From Aurantiacibacter marinus (GTDB taxonomy: Bacteria > Pseudomonadota > Alphaproteobacteria > Sphingomonadales > Sphingomonadaceae): 64,000 nt of DNA. Within the stretch, counting starts at the first letter, position 1. Each line of letters opens with the position of its first letter. The position numbers were made by a program, and so were the translations under genes. Positions 1 to 8,312 of the stretch are shown here, in pieces. Location: the NCBI RefSeq assembly GCF_001021555.1, contig NZ_LDCP01000003.1:367999-431998 (forward strand), written 5' to 3'. Below the pieces are notes generated by a model. The model saw only the letters and a program-made list of their open reading frames with translations, did no database searches and was not told the DNA's origin.

Positions 1-364
1 CATCGCGAGTGTGGAGGCGGGCGACACTTTGGACGCGGCGCATCACACGATCCTGCTGATGAACTGCTTTGCCCAAGGCGCAGCGCTGATGGCAGGCAAG
101 CATTCCGACGATCCGCATCGCAACTACCCCGGCAACCGCCCATCGGCCACGATCCTGTGTGATGATCTTGACGCGATGACTTTCGGCGCGCTGGTGGCTT
201 TCCACGAACACCGCACCTTTGCCAATGCCGTGCTGATGGACATTAACCCGTTCGACCAGTTCGGCGTGGAACTGGGCAAGGAAATCGCCAACAAGATTGA
301 AAAGGGCGGAGAGCGGTTTGATGCTAGTACCGAGGCCTTGCTGAAGGCTGCTGGGTTGGGTTGA
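1..364 (+). CDS. pgi: Glucose-6-phosphate isomerase, C-terminal part (cut by window edge)
   Basis: Interconverts glucose-6-phosphate and fructose-6-phosphate in the cytoplasm. Only the last ~120 codons are present: the reading frame is open from base 2 and the true start lies left of the window. The fragment carries the typical C-terminal signature: a PGNRPSATI stretch, then FANAVLMDINPFDQFGVELGK, which matches the second phosphoglucose isomerase signature (F-D-Q-x-G-V-E-x-x-K). The gene ends with TGA, followed about 36 bp later by a perfect 10-bp stem-loop. An internal GTG at base 11 is in frame but is not a credible start, because the family is ~500 aa or longer. Confidence 0.95.
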   Translation, partial: IASVEAGDTLDAAHHTILLMNCFAQGAALMAGKHSDDPHRNYPGNRPSATILCDDLDAMTFGALVAFHEHRTFANAVLMDINPFDQFGVELGKEIANKIEKGGERFDASTEALLKAAGLG

Positions 365-399
365 GTGTGGTCTAAAATTTCGCGGGCCTCTTACGACGT

Positions 400-433
400 C
401 CGTTCGCCCCCAAGCTTGTTGAAGGGCGAACGG
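400..433. terminator. Stem-loop after pgi, no T-tract
   Basis: CCGTTCGCCC (400-409) pairs perfectly with GGGCGAACGG (424-433) around a 14-nt loop. No run of T follows on either strand, so this may be an mRNA 3'-end hairpin or a non-classical terminator rather than a textbook intrinsic one. Confidence 0.5.
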
Positions 434-490
434 CTGGAGGGGCGTGACGTTACATTTGCCACCGGTCTCAACACCACCTAAGCCTCCCAA

Positions 491-976
491 ATGACCTTCC
501 AACTCACCTTTGCCATCGTCTGGGCCATCATTCTGGCTATCGGGGGAGGGCTGCTTACGAAAATCGAGCAGTGGTATTTCGACCTCAATAAGCCAAGCTG
601 GCAGCCGCCTGACTGGCTGTTTGGCCCTGCGTGGACCACGATCTTCCTGCTTTCCGGCTGGGCCTTCGTGCGCAGCTATCCTGCGGCAGAGGCGGCGGGT
701 GAGGCCAGCTTCCTCATCACGCTCTATGTTATCAATGGCATCGCCAATTTCGTGTGGTCACCGGTGTTCTTCACTCTAAGGCGGCCTGATTGGGCATTGT
801 GGGAAGTGCCGTTCCTGTGGCTCTCCGTCCTCGCGCTTACGGTGTTCCTGCGCCAGTGGGATGTGCTCGCCAGCTGGCTGATCGTGCCGTATCTGGTGTG
901 GGTCAGCTTTGCGACGATCCTGAACTGGAAAATCGTGCAGCTGAACAAGCCTTTCGGCGGACCTGTTAACACCTGA
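491..976 (+). CDS. tspO: TspO/MBR-family tryptophan-rich sensory protein
   Basis: 161-aa integral membrane protein of the TspO/peripheral benzodiazepine receptor family. About five hydrophobic helices are apparent. The family hallmarks are visible: a NKPSWQPPDWLFGPAW stretch near residues 33-50, many Trp residues, and an asparagine-rich helix (INGIANFVWSPVFF). Homologues bind porphyrins or heme precursors and, in Rhodobacter, modulate photosynthesis gene expression in response to oxygen. A link to tetrapyrrole metabolism here is inference from family only. No clear Shine-Dalgarno lies before the ATG, and the gene stands alone between pgi and the helicase. Confidence 0.88.
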   Translation: MTFQLTFAIVWAIILAIGGGLLTKIEQWYFDLNKPSWQPPDWLFGPAWTTIFLLSGWAFVRSYPAAEAAGEASFLITLYVINGIANFVWSPVFFTLRRPDWALWEVPFLWLSVLALTVFLRQWDVLASWLIVPYLVWVSFATILNWKIVQLNKPFGGPVNT

Positions 977-1114
977 CACGCGAAATGCTTTGACATTCAT
1001 GCTGCGCTGCACCACATGGGCGGCATCGAGGCGTGCGCTAGCGTGAAGCGGCAGTAGTGAGAAAGCTACAGTCCCCAGCAGCCCTTCGGTTCTTCTAATG
1101 GACTTCCCTTTTCA

Positions 1115-1160
1115 CGCGGGTCGTTTGACACCCGCGCCGCGAGAGCTGTTGCTCTGCGCG
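1115..1160 (+). promoter_or_regulatory. Two consecutive stem-loops in the leader of the DEAD-box helicase gene
   Basis: The first hairpin is CGCGGGT (1115-1121) with ACCCGCG (1130-1136) and an 8-nt loop. The second is AGAGC (1142-1146), loop TGTT, GCTCT (1151-1155), extended by a further four GC pairs across one bulge (1138-1141 with 1157-1160). They lie 30-75 nt before the helicase ATG, which has no obvious Shine-Dalgarno. A structured leader is common for cold- or autoregulated RNA helicases, but regulation here is inference. Confidence 0.4.
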
Positions 1161-1189
1161 CCGCATATTATGCGAGTTTACTACACAAC

Positions 1190-2620
1190 ATGACTATTCA
1201 ATTCACAGACCTCGGTCTGTCGCAGCCCATCCTGCAAGCGCTGGATATGAAGGGCTATAAAGAGCCTACGCCAATTCAGGCGCAGGCCATTCCGGCGGTT
1301 CTTCAGGGCCGTGACCTTTTGGGTATTGCGCAAACGGGCACCGGCAAGACCGCTGCTTTCATGCTTCCCAGCATCGATAATCTGCGCAAGTCCGACAACC
1401 AGATTCCTTTCAAGAGCTGCCGTATGCTTGTTCTCGCCCCGACGCGTGAACTGGCCGGGCAGATTGCCGAATCCGCCAAGGATTATGGCGCACTTGCCGG
1501 TATGAAGGTCCATTCAATCGTTGGCGGAACCTCCGTCGGCAAGGATCGCAACAAGCTGCACCGCGGCACGGATATTCTGGTGGCGACACCGGGCCGTCTG
1601 CTCGATCTGATCGACCAGAAGGCATTGAACCTTTCCGGCGTGGAAGTGCTGGTATTGGACGAAGCCGACCAGATGCTTGACCTCGGCTTTATTCACGCCC
1701 TGCGCCGCATTAGCGAGCTGGTCCCTGATAGCCGCCAGACCCTGTTCTTCAGCGCCACCATGCCGAAGCAGATCAAGGAACTGGTCAGCAAATATTGCAA
1801 AAACCCGGTCACCGTTTCGGTAACCCCGGCTGCCTCCACCGCAGAGCGGATCGACCAGTATCTGTATATGGTCCAGCAGGACGAAAAGCAGGCGCTGCTC
1901 GAAATGATCCTGCTCGAACGTCATCCCACGCCCGGCAAGTTCGAACGGGTGCTGATTTTTACCCGCACGAAGCACGGTGCAGACCGGTTGGTGAAGAAGC
2001 TGGCGACTGCCAACATCCCCGCCAATGCAATCCACGGCAACAAGAGCCAGCCGCAGCGTGTGCGCGCCCTGGATGAATTCAAGCGGGCGAAAACCCCGAT
2101 CCTTATTGCGACCGATGTGGCCGCGCGCGGGATCGACATTCCCGGCGTTAGCCACGTGATCAATTACGAACTGCCCAATGTGCCGGAGCAATATGTTCAC
2201 CGCATTGGCCGGACCGCGCGCGCTGGTGCCGATGGTATCGCCATCGCATTCTGTGCAGAGGATGAGCGTCAGTATCTGAAGGATATCTGCCGCAACACCG
2301 ACGCCGAGTTCGAACGTTTGGACTTGCCGGAAAACTTCCGCGCAGTTGTCGAAGGTGTCGGCCCGACAAAGCCTGCCGCCAAGCAGCAACAGCAGCGCGT
2401 AAAGCCCAAGCCGCGCGGTGGTTCATCCGAACGTAGTCGCCATTCCGGTGCCAGCGCCGGTGGCGGTGGACGTCCGCAGGGCGGCCGCAGCGGTGGTCAG
2501 GGTGGCCAGCGCAGCGGTGGTCAGGGTGGTCAGGGCGGCAATCGTCGTCGCAGTGGCGGCGGCGGTGGCGGTCGTCCCGGTGGCGGCGGCGGGGGCGGTC
2601 GCGGCCGATCACAAGGCTGA
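1190..2620 (+). CDS. DEAD-box ATP-dependent RNA helicase (RhlE-like)
   Basis: 476-aa cytoplasmic RNA helicase that unwinds short RNA duplexes, probably in RNA decay or ribosome assembly. All core motifs are visible: Q motif GYKEPTPIQ (22-30), Walker A AQTGTGKT (47-54), PTREL (84-88), TPGR (133-136), DEAD (157-160), SAT (188-190), ATDVAARGIDIPG (307-319) and HRIGRTAR (337-344). After about residue 390 comes a low-complexity Arg/Gly-rich tail with poly-Gly runs (RGG-like), typical of RhlE-type proteins for nonspecific RNA binding. The ATG has no clear Shine-Dalgarno, and two hairpins precede it. Sub-family (RhlE versus other DEAD proteins) is less certain than the class. Confidence 0.95.
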   Translation: MTIQFTDLGLSQPILQALDMKGYKEPTPIQAQAIPAVLQGRDLLGIAQTGTGKTAAFMLPSIDNLRKSDNQIPFKSCRMLVLAPTRELAGQIAESAKDYGALAGMKVHSIVGGTSVGKDRNKLHRGTDILVATPGRLLDLIDQKALNLSGVEVLVLDEADQMLDLGFIHALRRISELVPDSRQTLFFSATMPKQIKELVSKYCKNPVTVSVTPAASTAERIDQYLYMVQQDEKQALLEMILLERHPTPGKFERVLIFTRTKHGADRLVKKLATANIPANAIHGNKSQPQRVRALDEFKRAKTPILIATDVAARGIDIPGVSHVINYELPNVPEQYVHRIGRTARAGADGIAIAFCAEDERQYLKDICRNTDAEFERLDLPENFRAVVEGVGPTKPAAKQQQQRVKPKPRGGSSERSRHSGASAGGGGRPQGGRSGGQGGQRSGGQGGQGGNRRRSGGGGGGRPGGGGGGGRGRSQG

Positions 2621-2643
2621 GCGAAGCAGCTTTATGTCACTTG

Positions 2644-2688
2644 GCGGGGCGCAAGGTTGCTCTGCAAGGCTTAGGCGCCTTGCCCCGC
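2644..2688. terminator. Convergent hairpin between the helicase and PAP2 genes
   Basis: GCGGGGC (2644-2650) and CAAGG (2652-2656), separated by one bulged G, pair with CCTTGCCCCGC (2678-2688). The right arm reaches the stop codon of the minus-strand PAP2 gene. There is no T-tract; a terminator role is inferred from its place between convergent genes. Confidence 0.45.
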
Positions 2689-3689
2689 TAGGTAGCTGCC
2701 CTTGCGCCAGCGCGGATTGTTGAAACCCGCAAGGCGGGCATCGGAAGCTTTTCGATCCGGCCTGCGATATGCCAGATAGGTACAACCAGAACCAACGCCA
2801 CAATCGCGTCTAGCGCATAGTGCCACCCAAGATGCACCGAAGCTACGAAGACAAGACCTTCGAATGCGATGGCAATCCAGAGCTGCCAGCCGTTTCCGAA
2901 GCGGTCATGCACCATCCAGATCAGCAACAGATAAAGGGCGTTGTGCATAGACGGCATTGCACTGATGCCCTTTCCAAATCCGGGTGAGCCGAAACTCTCG
3001 AGCAGGTACTCCTGCGTGCGTGCAGCTATCAGATCGGGCGGTAGTATTGCTGTAAGATCGGCGAAACGGGGATCGCCATAGAAATGCTGCATGTAAACCG
3101 GCCCGGCCGAGGAAAGAAGCAATGCGGCCCAAATTCCGATGACGAACCAGCACATCATGATTGCCAGCGTGGATCGTCTGCTGAACGCCCTATCCTTTGA
3201 AAAGCACACCCACAGGGTCATTCCAACCGTCACGACCATACAAGGTGTGACATAGAACATATCCAGGAATCGCGTAGCATTTTCACCCAGAAGCGCATGG
3301 GTAATACGCCATGGGTCCTTGCCGAACAGCAATGCATCCGCATCGGCCAGCCATGGATCGGCGTAAAATGGGATCAGGGCCGGAATGGACACCTTCAGGA
3401 CCATGTACACCTGCATCATGAGGCTGAGCGCGACGAGGAACAAAGCGCCCTCCACAAGGTGGGCGCGGTTCATTCTCAGGGTACGCAAAATGATTGCCGT
3501 TGGCCGCTGCATGCGCTTGCCTGCAACTCGCAAGAACAGCAAGGTAGCAGCAATCAGGAAGAGCCACACAAGCAATAATGACTGCAGATATACGGCGTAA
3601 ATAACCCCGCCCAGGTCAAACGACGGTGTGACCACCGCGAAGCCGAGGTGGAGCGCGAGAAATAAGCCAAAAAACACCCGAGTATCCAT
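2688..3689 (-). CDS. PAP2-superfamily (PAP2_3-type) integral membrane phosphatase/transferase
   Basis: 333-aa polytopic membrane protein with at least six hydrophobic segments. The PAP2 active-site blocks are near the C-terminus: AMPSMH (C2-like, PSxH) and SVHLGWHYALDA (C3-like, HxxxxxD). This layout, with a long hydrophobic N-terminal half and late catalytic motifs, resembles the PAP2_3 group that includes fungal AUR1-type inositol phosphorylceramide synthases and bacterial lipid phosphatases. Sphingomonads make sphingolipids, so a role in (glyco)sphingolipid or undecaprenyl/phosphatidate head-group chemistry is plausible but unproven. It converges on the helicase gene and shares a ~125-bp divergent upstream region with the SIR2-like gene. 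Confidence 0.85.
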   Translation of the reverse strand: MDTRVFFGLFLALHLGFAVVTPSFDLGGVIYAVYLQSLLLVWLFLIAATLLFLRVAGKRMQRPTAIILRTLRMNRAHLVEGALFLVALSLMMQVYMVLKVSIPALIPFYADPWLADADALLFGKDPWRITHALLGENATRFLDMFYVTPCMVVTVGMTLWVCFSKDRAFSRRSTLAIMMCWFVIGIWAALLLSSAGPVYMQHFYGDPRFADLTAILPPDLIAARTQEYLLESFGSPGFGKGISAMPSMHNALYLLLIWMVHDRFGNGWQLWIAIAFEGLVFVASVHLGWHYALDAIVALVLVVPIWHIAGRIEKLPMPALRVSTIRAGARAAT

Positions 3690-3814
3690 TCCACGTGATT
3701 GGCCTAAATTGGTTAATTTGCGCTTTCCGGACCCAGATCGCTATCATAGCCAAATATTAAGCATCGAAGCCCAAGGCTTCCCGTCATGTTTCATGCCGGG
3801 GAGCTTTTGGCGTT

Positions 3815-4843
3815 ATGATCAGAACCAAGACCACGTTGGTTGTCGGCGCGGGCGCCAGTTGTGAATTGCAATTCCCTGATGGCCGCGAATTGCTGGCACG
3901 TATTGCTGCGGGATTTGACTTCCAGCGCCTTGGCGGCGGTCTTGAAAGCGAAGATATCGCCGCCATGGACGCGCAGATCGGCGCTATTGCCAAAAAGGCC
4001 CGCGTAAAGAAGAATGACTTGCTCGAAGCAGGGCAAGTGATCCGATCTGCCGCGCGCATTTCCCATTCCATCGACGCAATCCTTGAACAGCACGGCGACA
4101 ATCCAATGGTGTTGGCGGTCGGCAAACTCGCCATTGCGCACTACATTCTTGGGGCGGAGGCGGCATCTCCGCTGGGCAGTGAGCCGCGCGATCCCGGCGA
4201 TCTGCCCGTGCGTGGCACCGAAAACTGGCTGTTCCAGCTATCCCGCGCGATTTTCAACGGCGTGCCCCGTGCAAAGGCGGAAAGCTGCTTCGACAATCTC
4301 TCCGTCATTTCGTTCAACTACGACCGGTCAGTCGAAAATTATCTGCCGTGGGCGATGCATATGGCTTTTGGCATGAGCCTGACCGAAGCACGCGCGCTGG
4401 TCGCGGAAAAGCTGCGGATAATCCATGTCTATGGTGTCCCCGGCAAACTTGAATGGCAGACGGACGAAATGCCCATTGCCGATTGGGGCGAGGTTGCACC
4501 GGAAGACTTCCCATCTGTCGTGGAACAGCTTCACACCGCTACGGAACGCGCTGAACAGCGCGGTTTCAAGCGGCATGTTCTGGGCGAAGTGGTACAGGGC
4601 AAGCGGCTTGTATTTCTCGGCTTTGGCTTTGATGCGATGAACTGTGCGATGCTTTTCGATGCGCCGTTCGAACACAATCCCGATGTCCTGGTCACCATGC
4701 CGGGAGCCAGCGCGACGGAGCGCAACGCTGTGATGCGGCTGCTCAAGCGGCAGGCAGGGATCAAGGATGAAAGCCTCATCACACTGGAGGACCTTCGCGC
4801 GTGGCAATTGATGCGCGATTACGCGCCTTTCCTGGAAAGTTAG
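3815..4843 (+). CDS. SIR2-like NAD-binding domain protein (orphan)
   Basis: 342-aa soluble protein; the whole chain looks like one SIR2-like fold. Visible marks: a dinucleotide-binding start VVGAGAS (9-15), HSIDAIL (84-90), an SFNYDR block (166-171), HVYG (204-207) and LGFGFDAMN (268-276). These match the SIR2-like family seen in bacterial NADases of anti-phage systems (ThsA, DSR types) and in uncharacterised stand-alone proteins. Asn168 and His204 are the candidate catalytic pair, by analogy with the Asn/His pair of ThsA. No effector, sensor or membrane domain is fused and no defence genes flank it, so a housekeeping NAD-linked role is equally possible. GGGGAG at 3798-3803 supports this ATG. 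Confidence 0.75.
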   Translation: MIRTKTTLVVGAGASCELQFPDGRELLARIAAGFDFQRLGGGLESEDIAAMDAQIGAIAKKARVKKNDLLEAGQVIRSAARISHSIDAILEQHGDNPMVLAVGKLAIAHYILGAEAASPLGSEPRDPGDLPVRGTENWLFQLSRAIFNGVPRAKAESCFDNLSVISFNYDRSVENYLPWAMHMAFGMSLTEARALVAEKLRIIHVYGVPGKLEWQTDEMPIADWGEVAPEDFPSVVEQLHTATERAEQRGFKRHVLGEVVQGKRLVFLGFGFDAMNCAMLFDAPFEHNPDVLVTMPGASATERNAVMRLLKRQAGIKDESLITLEDLRAWQLMRDYAPFLES

Positions 4844-4915
4844 AAACCATGCCCGGTTGCGGGACGTATAGTGTTGGACCATAGCGCAAACCTCGCGCCA
4901 AAGGAGCCAGCTTGC

Positions 4916-6268
4916 ATGTCCGACACTTACGACTTCGACCTTTTCACCATCGGTGCCGGATCGGGGGGCGTTCGCGCCAGCCGCGTATCTGCTGCGCACG
5001 GCGCAAAGGTTGCAATCGCAGAGGAGCACCGTGTTGGCGGCACATGCGTCATCCGTGGCTGTGTGCCGAAGAAGATGCTCGTCTACGGCGCCCATTTCGC
5101 GGAAGACCTGGAAGACTGTAAGCGGTTTGGCTGGGAGATTGGCGAGCGCAGCTTCGACTGGAAAGTGCTCCGCGACAACGTACTGGATGATGTGAAGCGG
5201 ATCGAGGGTGCATACACGGAAACGCTGGACAACCACGATGTCACCATCTTCAAAGAACGCGCAGAGCTTACCGGACCGCACGAAATCACGCTGGCTAGCG
5301 GCAAGGTCGTCACGGCGAAATATATCCTGATCGCTACCGGCGCGAGGCCCCGCCTGCCCGAATGTCAGGGCGCGAACCACGGCATTACATCCAACGAGGC
5401 ATTTCACCTGGATAAGTTGCCAGAGCGGATCGTCATCGCGGGCGGCGGTTATATCGCCAATGAATTTGCCGGTATTTTCAATGAATTCGGTTGCAAGGTT
5501 ACCTTGGTCAATCGCGGCGACACATTGCTACGCAGTTATGATGAGGCGGTGCGTGACCGTCTGCTGCAAATCTCTATGACCAAGGGCATCGACTTCAAAT
5601 TCAACACCGTGTTCGAAACCGTCAAACCGTGCGATGACGGCGGCTTCCTGGTCAAAATGTCTGATTGCGATGAAGAACGTGTCGATCAAGTGATGTGGGC
5701 GGTGGGACGCGTACCCAACATTGAAGGCCTCGGGTTGGACAAAGCCGGGATCGAAGTAGGCGAGGGCGGCGAAATCAAGGTCGACCGGTTCAGCAAGACC
5801 AACGTCGATCACATCTATGCCGTCGGCGACGTAACAGACCGCGTGCAGTTGACGCCTGTTGCAATCCGCGAAGGACAGGCCTTTGCAGACACTGTTTTTG
5901 GCGGGCTGGAACCTGTGGCAGTAGACCATTCCTGTGTTCCAAGTGCTGTGTTCAGCCATCCGCCAATTGCGGCTGTAGGAATGACGGAAGGCGAAGCGAA
6001 GAACGCGCTCGGATCTGTGAAAGTCTATCTGTCCGATTTCCGGCCGATGAAAAACGTGCTGGCAGGCCGTAACGAACGATCACTCTTCAAGATGATATGC
6101 GATGGCGATAGCGGCCGCATCGTGGGCATCCACATGATCGCGCCCGAAGCTCCGGAAATGATGCAGGCAGCGGCTATTGCCGTGAAAGCTGGCCTGACAA
6201 AGGCCGACTTCGACGCGACAGTCGCGATCCATCCGACTATGGCGGAAGAGCTGGTTCTTATGCGCTGA
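4916..6268 (+). CDS. gor: Glutathione-disulfide reductase
   Basis: 450-aa FAD-dependent pyridine nucleotide-disulfide oxidoreductase that reduces GSSG with NADPH in the cytoplasm. It shows the N-terminal FAD motif GAGSGG (13-18), the redox-active disulfide GGTCVIRGCVPKK (Cys44/Cys49), a second Rossmann motif around AGGGYIANEFAG, a third FAD contact region YAVGDVTDR, and the C-terminal HPTMAEE active-site His-Glu dyad. The start is placed at the ATG at 4916, because AAGGAG (4901-4906) sits 9 nt ahead; an in-frame GTG at 4871 lacks such a site. It lies 72 bp after the SIR2-like gene. Confidence 0.95.
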   Translation: MSDTYDFDLFTIGAGSGGVRASRVSAAHGAKVAIAEEHRVGGTCVIRGCVPKKMLVYGAHFAEDLEDCKRFGWEIGERSFDWKVLRDNVLDDVKRIEGAYTETLDNHDVTIFKERAELTGPHEITLASGKVVTAKYILIATGARPRLPECQGANHGITSNEAFHLDKLPERIVIAGGGYIANEFAGIFNEFGCKVTLVNRGDTLLRSYDEAVRDRLLQISMTKGIDFKFNTVFETVKPCDDGGFLVKMSDCDEERVDQVMWAVGRVPNIEGLGLDKAGIEVGEGGEIKVDRFSKTNVDHIYAVGDVTDRVQLTPVAIREGQAFADTVFGGLEPVAVDHSCVPSAVFSHPPIAAVGMTEGEAKNALGSVKVYLSDFRPMKNVLAGRNERSLFKMICDGDSGRIVGIHMIAPEAPEMMQAAAIAVKAGLTKADFDATVAIHPTMAEELVLMR

Positions 6269-6326
6269 ACGGCACATTCAGGCCTTCGCAATTCGCAAAA
6301 TGGAATGATCGCGCATGGAGATACTC

Positions 6327-7178
6327 ATGCGCCAGATCATGCTTTTACCACTGATTGCGATTGCTGCCTGCAGTGCTGGTAATGGCAACAAGCCGGGTTC
6401 GGATATTCGCCAGTATCCGACACAAGCGGAAGCGCCCAGTCCGGACTATGCTGCCTTGCTGTCCAATAGACCGCAGTCGGTGCAGGCCGAATCCCTTCGC
6501 GAACCGACTGCGCCCCAGCCTGCAGACGCGAAGGAGCTTGGCGATTTGTGGGTTGCCCGGCTGGAAGAGCGCGGTGCTCTGATGGGCTCTGGCCTTGCAG
6601 GCAAGGACGAAGACTCGCCTATCCAAAGCATCGACACGCTACTGACTGCCGAAGAATTTGACACTTGGCTTGCGGATAATGTCTGGACCGCTCCGCCGCA
6701 TATCCGCTGGTACTTCCAGCAGCCGTTGATTGCACCGTCAGTAAGCGAAGCGGCGCTTGCGGGAGTCCGCGTTTGGCCTGCCACGGAAACCCGTACGGGG
6801 TGGCAAATGGAGGCGGCATTTTCGGGCCGGATATTCTTGCGCGATGGATGCGTGTTCATGCAGGGCTTTCGCGACGGCGATCCGGAAAAGCTGGCGTGGT
6901 TCCATGCAGAGACGGGTCTCGATGTCGATGCAGAGGGATATTTTGTTCTTATCAACCGGGTGAGTGGCGAGATTGCCGCTCGCCTTGGCGAAACCATGAC
7001 CTGGGCCGGGCCAAACCCGCTTGATCAGGATAATCCGCAAATAATTGCCTATCGCGAAGCATGCGGCGAATTCGAAGTGGAGGGCGTCGGCAATCCCGAA
7101 GCCAATGAGAGATTGTATGTGATCTACCCCCACCTGCGCGAGGCACCTGATCGCGCACCGCCACCGGGGATTGAATGA
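6327..7178 (+). CDS. Predicted lipoprotein of unknown function
   Basis: 283 aa. The N-terminus MRQIMLLPLIAIAACSAG is a lipoprotein signal peptide with lipobox IAAC, so Cys15 would be lipidated after signal peptidase II cleavage. The mature part starts with a Pro/Gln-rich linker and has no recognisable domain. Trp-containing blocks (DNVWTAPPHIRWYFQQP) and two Cys residues stand out. I chose the ATG at 6327 because TGGAG lies 6-7 nt upstream and it begins directly at the signal peptide; an ATG at 6315 is also in frame. It follows gor by 58 bp and may be cotranscribed. Confidence 0.7.
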   Translation: MRQIMLLPLIAIAACSAGNGNKPGSDIRQYPTQAEAPSPDYAALLSNRPQSVQAESLREPTAPQPADAKELGDLWVARLEERGALMGSGLAGKDEDSPIQSIDTLLTAEEFDTWLADNVWTAPPHIRWYFQQPLIAPSVSEAALAGVRVWPATETRTGWQMEAAFSGRIFLRDGCVFMQGFRDGDPEKLAWFHAETGLDVDAEGYFVLINRVSGEIAARLGETMTWAGPNPLDQDNPQIIAYREACGEFEVEGVGNPEANERLYVIYPHLREAPDRAPPPGIE

Positions 7179-7294
7179 ACGCGCTTTCGTACGCGTGAAG
7201 CGGGGTGCTGGCATTGCGCCTCGCATCATACTTGAATCCTCTGCCGCTTGCCCGCAGAAGGACGGCAATAAGAGAATTGGAGAGAGGAACTTCC

Positions 7295-8305
7295 ATGTTA
7301 CTCCGCGCATGTTTTTGTCGCTTCCTGTTGCCCCTTTTAGCCTTGGCGCTTCCTGTCAGCGTTGCCGCGCATGATCCGGTGGAGGCGGAATGGTCGATTG
7401 CAATTCATGGCGGGGCAGGAACGCTGGACCGCGCGGCCATGACGCCAGAGCGGGAAGCGCAGTACACTGCCTCTCTCCAGACGGCGCTGGATGCGGGCGC
7501 CGCGATCCTGCGTGATGGCGGCACATCGGAAGACGCGGTGCTGGCCGTCATCACCGCACTTGAGGACGATCCCCTTTTCAACGCTGGCCGGGGCGCAGTG
7601 CTGACCTGGGATGGCGGGATTTCACACGATGCTTCGCTCATGCTCGGCGCTGATCGCAGTGCGGGTGCAATCGCGGGCATATCCACCGTGCGCCACCCCA
7701 TACTGCTTGCCCAGGCGGTGATGCAGGATGGCAGGCATGTCATGCTGAGCGGCGACGGGGCAGAAGAGTTTGCCGATGGCACCCGCCTTGAGCGAGCTGA
7801 AAGCGAGTGGTTTGTCACGGTCCCCCGTCTCGAAGCGTTGGAGCGTTACCGCGCGCGTGCAGTGGCTGCGATTGATGATGAACACCGCTTTGGTACGGTC
7901 GGCGCAGTAGCGCGTGATCGCGCAGGTAATCTGGCGGCAGGCACTTCCACCGGCGGGATGACAGGCAAGCGCTGGGACAGGATCGGTGATGCCCCGATCA
8001 TTGGCGCTGGCACCTACGCCGATAACCGTGCCTGCGCTGTTTCAGCGACGGGTACAGGAGAGTATTTCATCCGTGCCGTGGTTGCGAAATCCATCTGCGA
8101 TCTGATGCGCCTTTCAGGCATGGGACCGCGTGAAGCGGGCGATAATCTGATGGCTGAAGTTGCAGAACTTGGCGGCAGTGGCGGCGTAATTGTCGTGTCG
8201 GCGCAGGGGGAGACGGCGTTTTCCTTCAACACCTCAGGCATGTATCGTGGCCGCGCCGACAGCAACGGCGTGAACGAAATCGGCATTTTTTCGGACGAGG
8301 ACTGA
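7295..8305 (+). CDS. iaaA: Isoaspartyl peptidase / L-asparaginase (Ntn-hydrolase), exported
   Basis: 336-aa plant-type asparaginase family protein that hydrolyses isoaspartyl dipeptides and asparagine. An N-terminal hydrophobic signal peptide (to about residue 25, ending VSVAAHD) implies periplasmic export. Family marks: AIHGGAGTL (36-44), GRGAVLTWDGG, and the autocleavage site HRFGTVGAVA, where Thr201 would become the N-terminal nucleophile of the beta chain, followed by GTSTGGMTGK and GDAPIIGAGTYAD. The start at 7295 is chosen for an AGAGAGGA Shine-Dalgarno at 7281-7288 and a clean signal peptide; a longer in-frame start at 7205 would put ~30 extra residues before the signal. Slightly weaker match at the very C-terminus. 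Confidence 0.88.
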   Translation: MLLRACFCRFLLPLLALALPVSVAAHDPVEAEWSIAIHGGAGTLDRAAMTPEREAQYTASLQTALDAGAAILRDGGTSEDAVLAVITALEDDPLFNAGRGAVLTWDGGISHDASLMLGADRSAGAIAGISTVRHPILLAQAVMQDGRHVMLSGDGAEEFADGTRLERAESEWFVTVPRLEALERYRARAVAAIDDEHRFGTVGAVARDRAGNLAAGTSTGGMTGKRWDRIGDAPIIGAGTYADNRACAVSATGTGEYFIRAVVAKSICDLMRLSGMGPREAGDNLMAEVAELGGSGGVIVVSAQGETAFSFNTSGMYRGRADSNGVNEIGIFSDED

Positions 8306-8312
8306 GCGGGGC

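Noticed and set aside
1514..2389. 291-codon minus-strand frame inside the helicase gene
   Set aside because: Shadow of the DEAD-box gene; composition follows the reverse complement of helicase codons.
2440..2620. Repeat-like GGTGGCGG sequence resembling a DNA repeat array
   Set aside because: It encodes the Arg/Gly-rich tail of the helicase in frame; the repetition is protein low complexity, not a separate element.
4328..5407. 359-codon minus-strand frame spanning the SIR2-like and gor genes
   Set aside because: It crosses two well-supported plus-strand genes and their gap, with no motif of its own.
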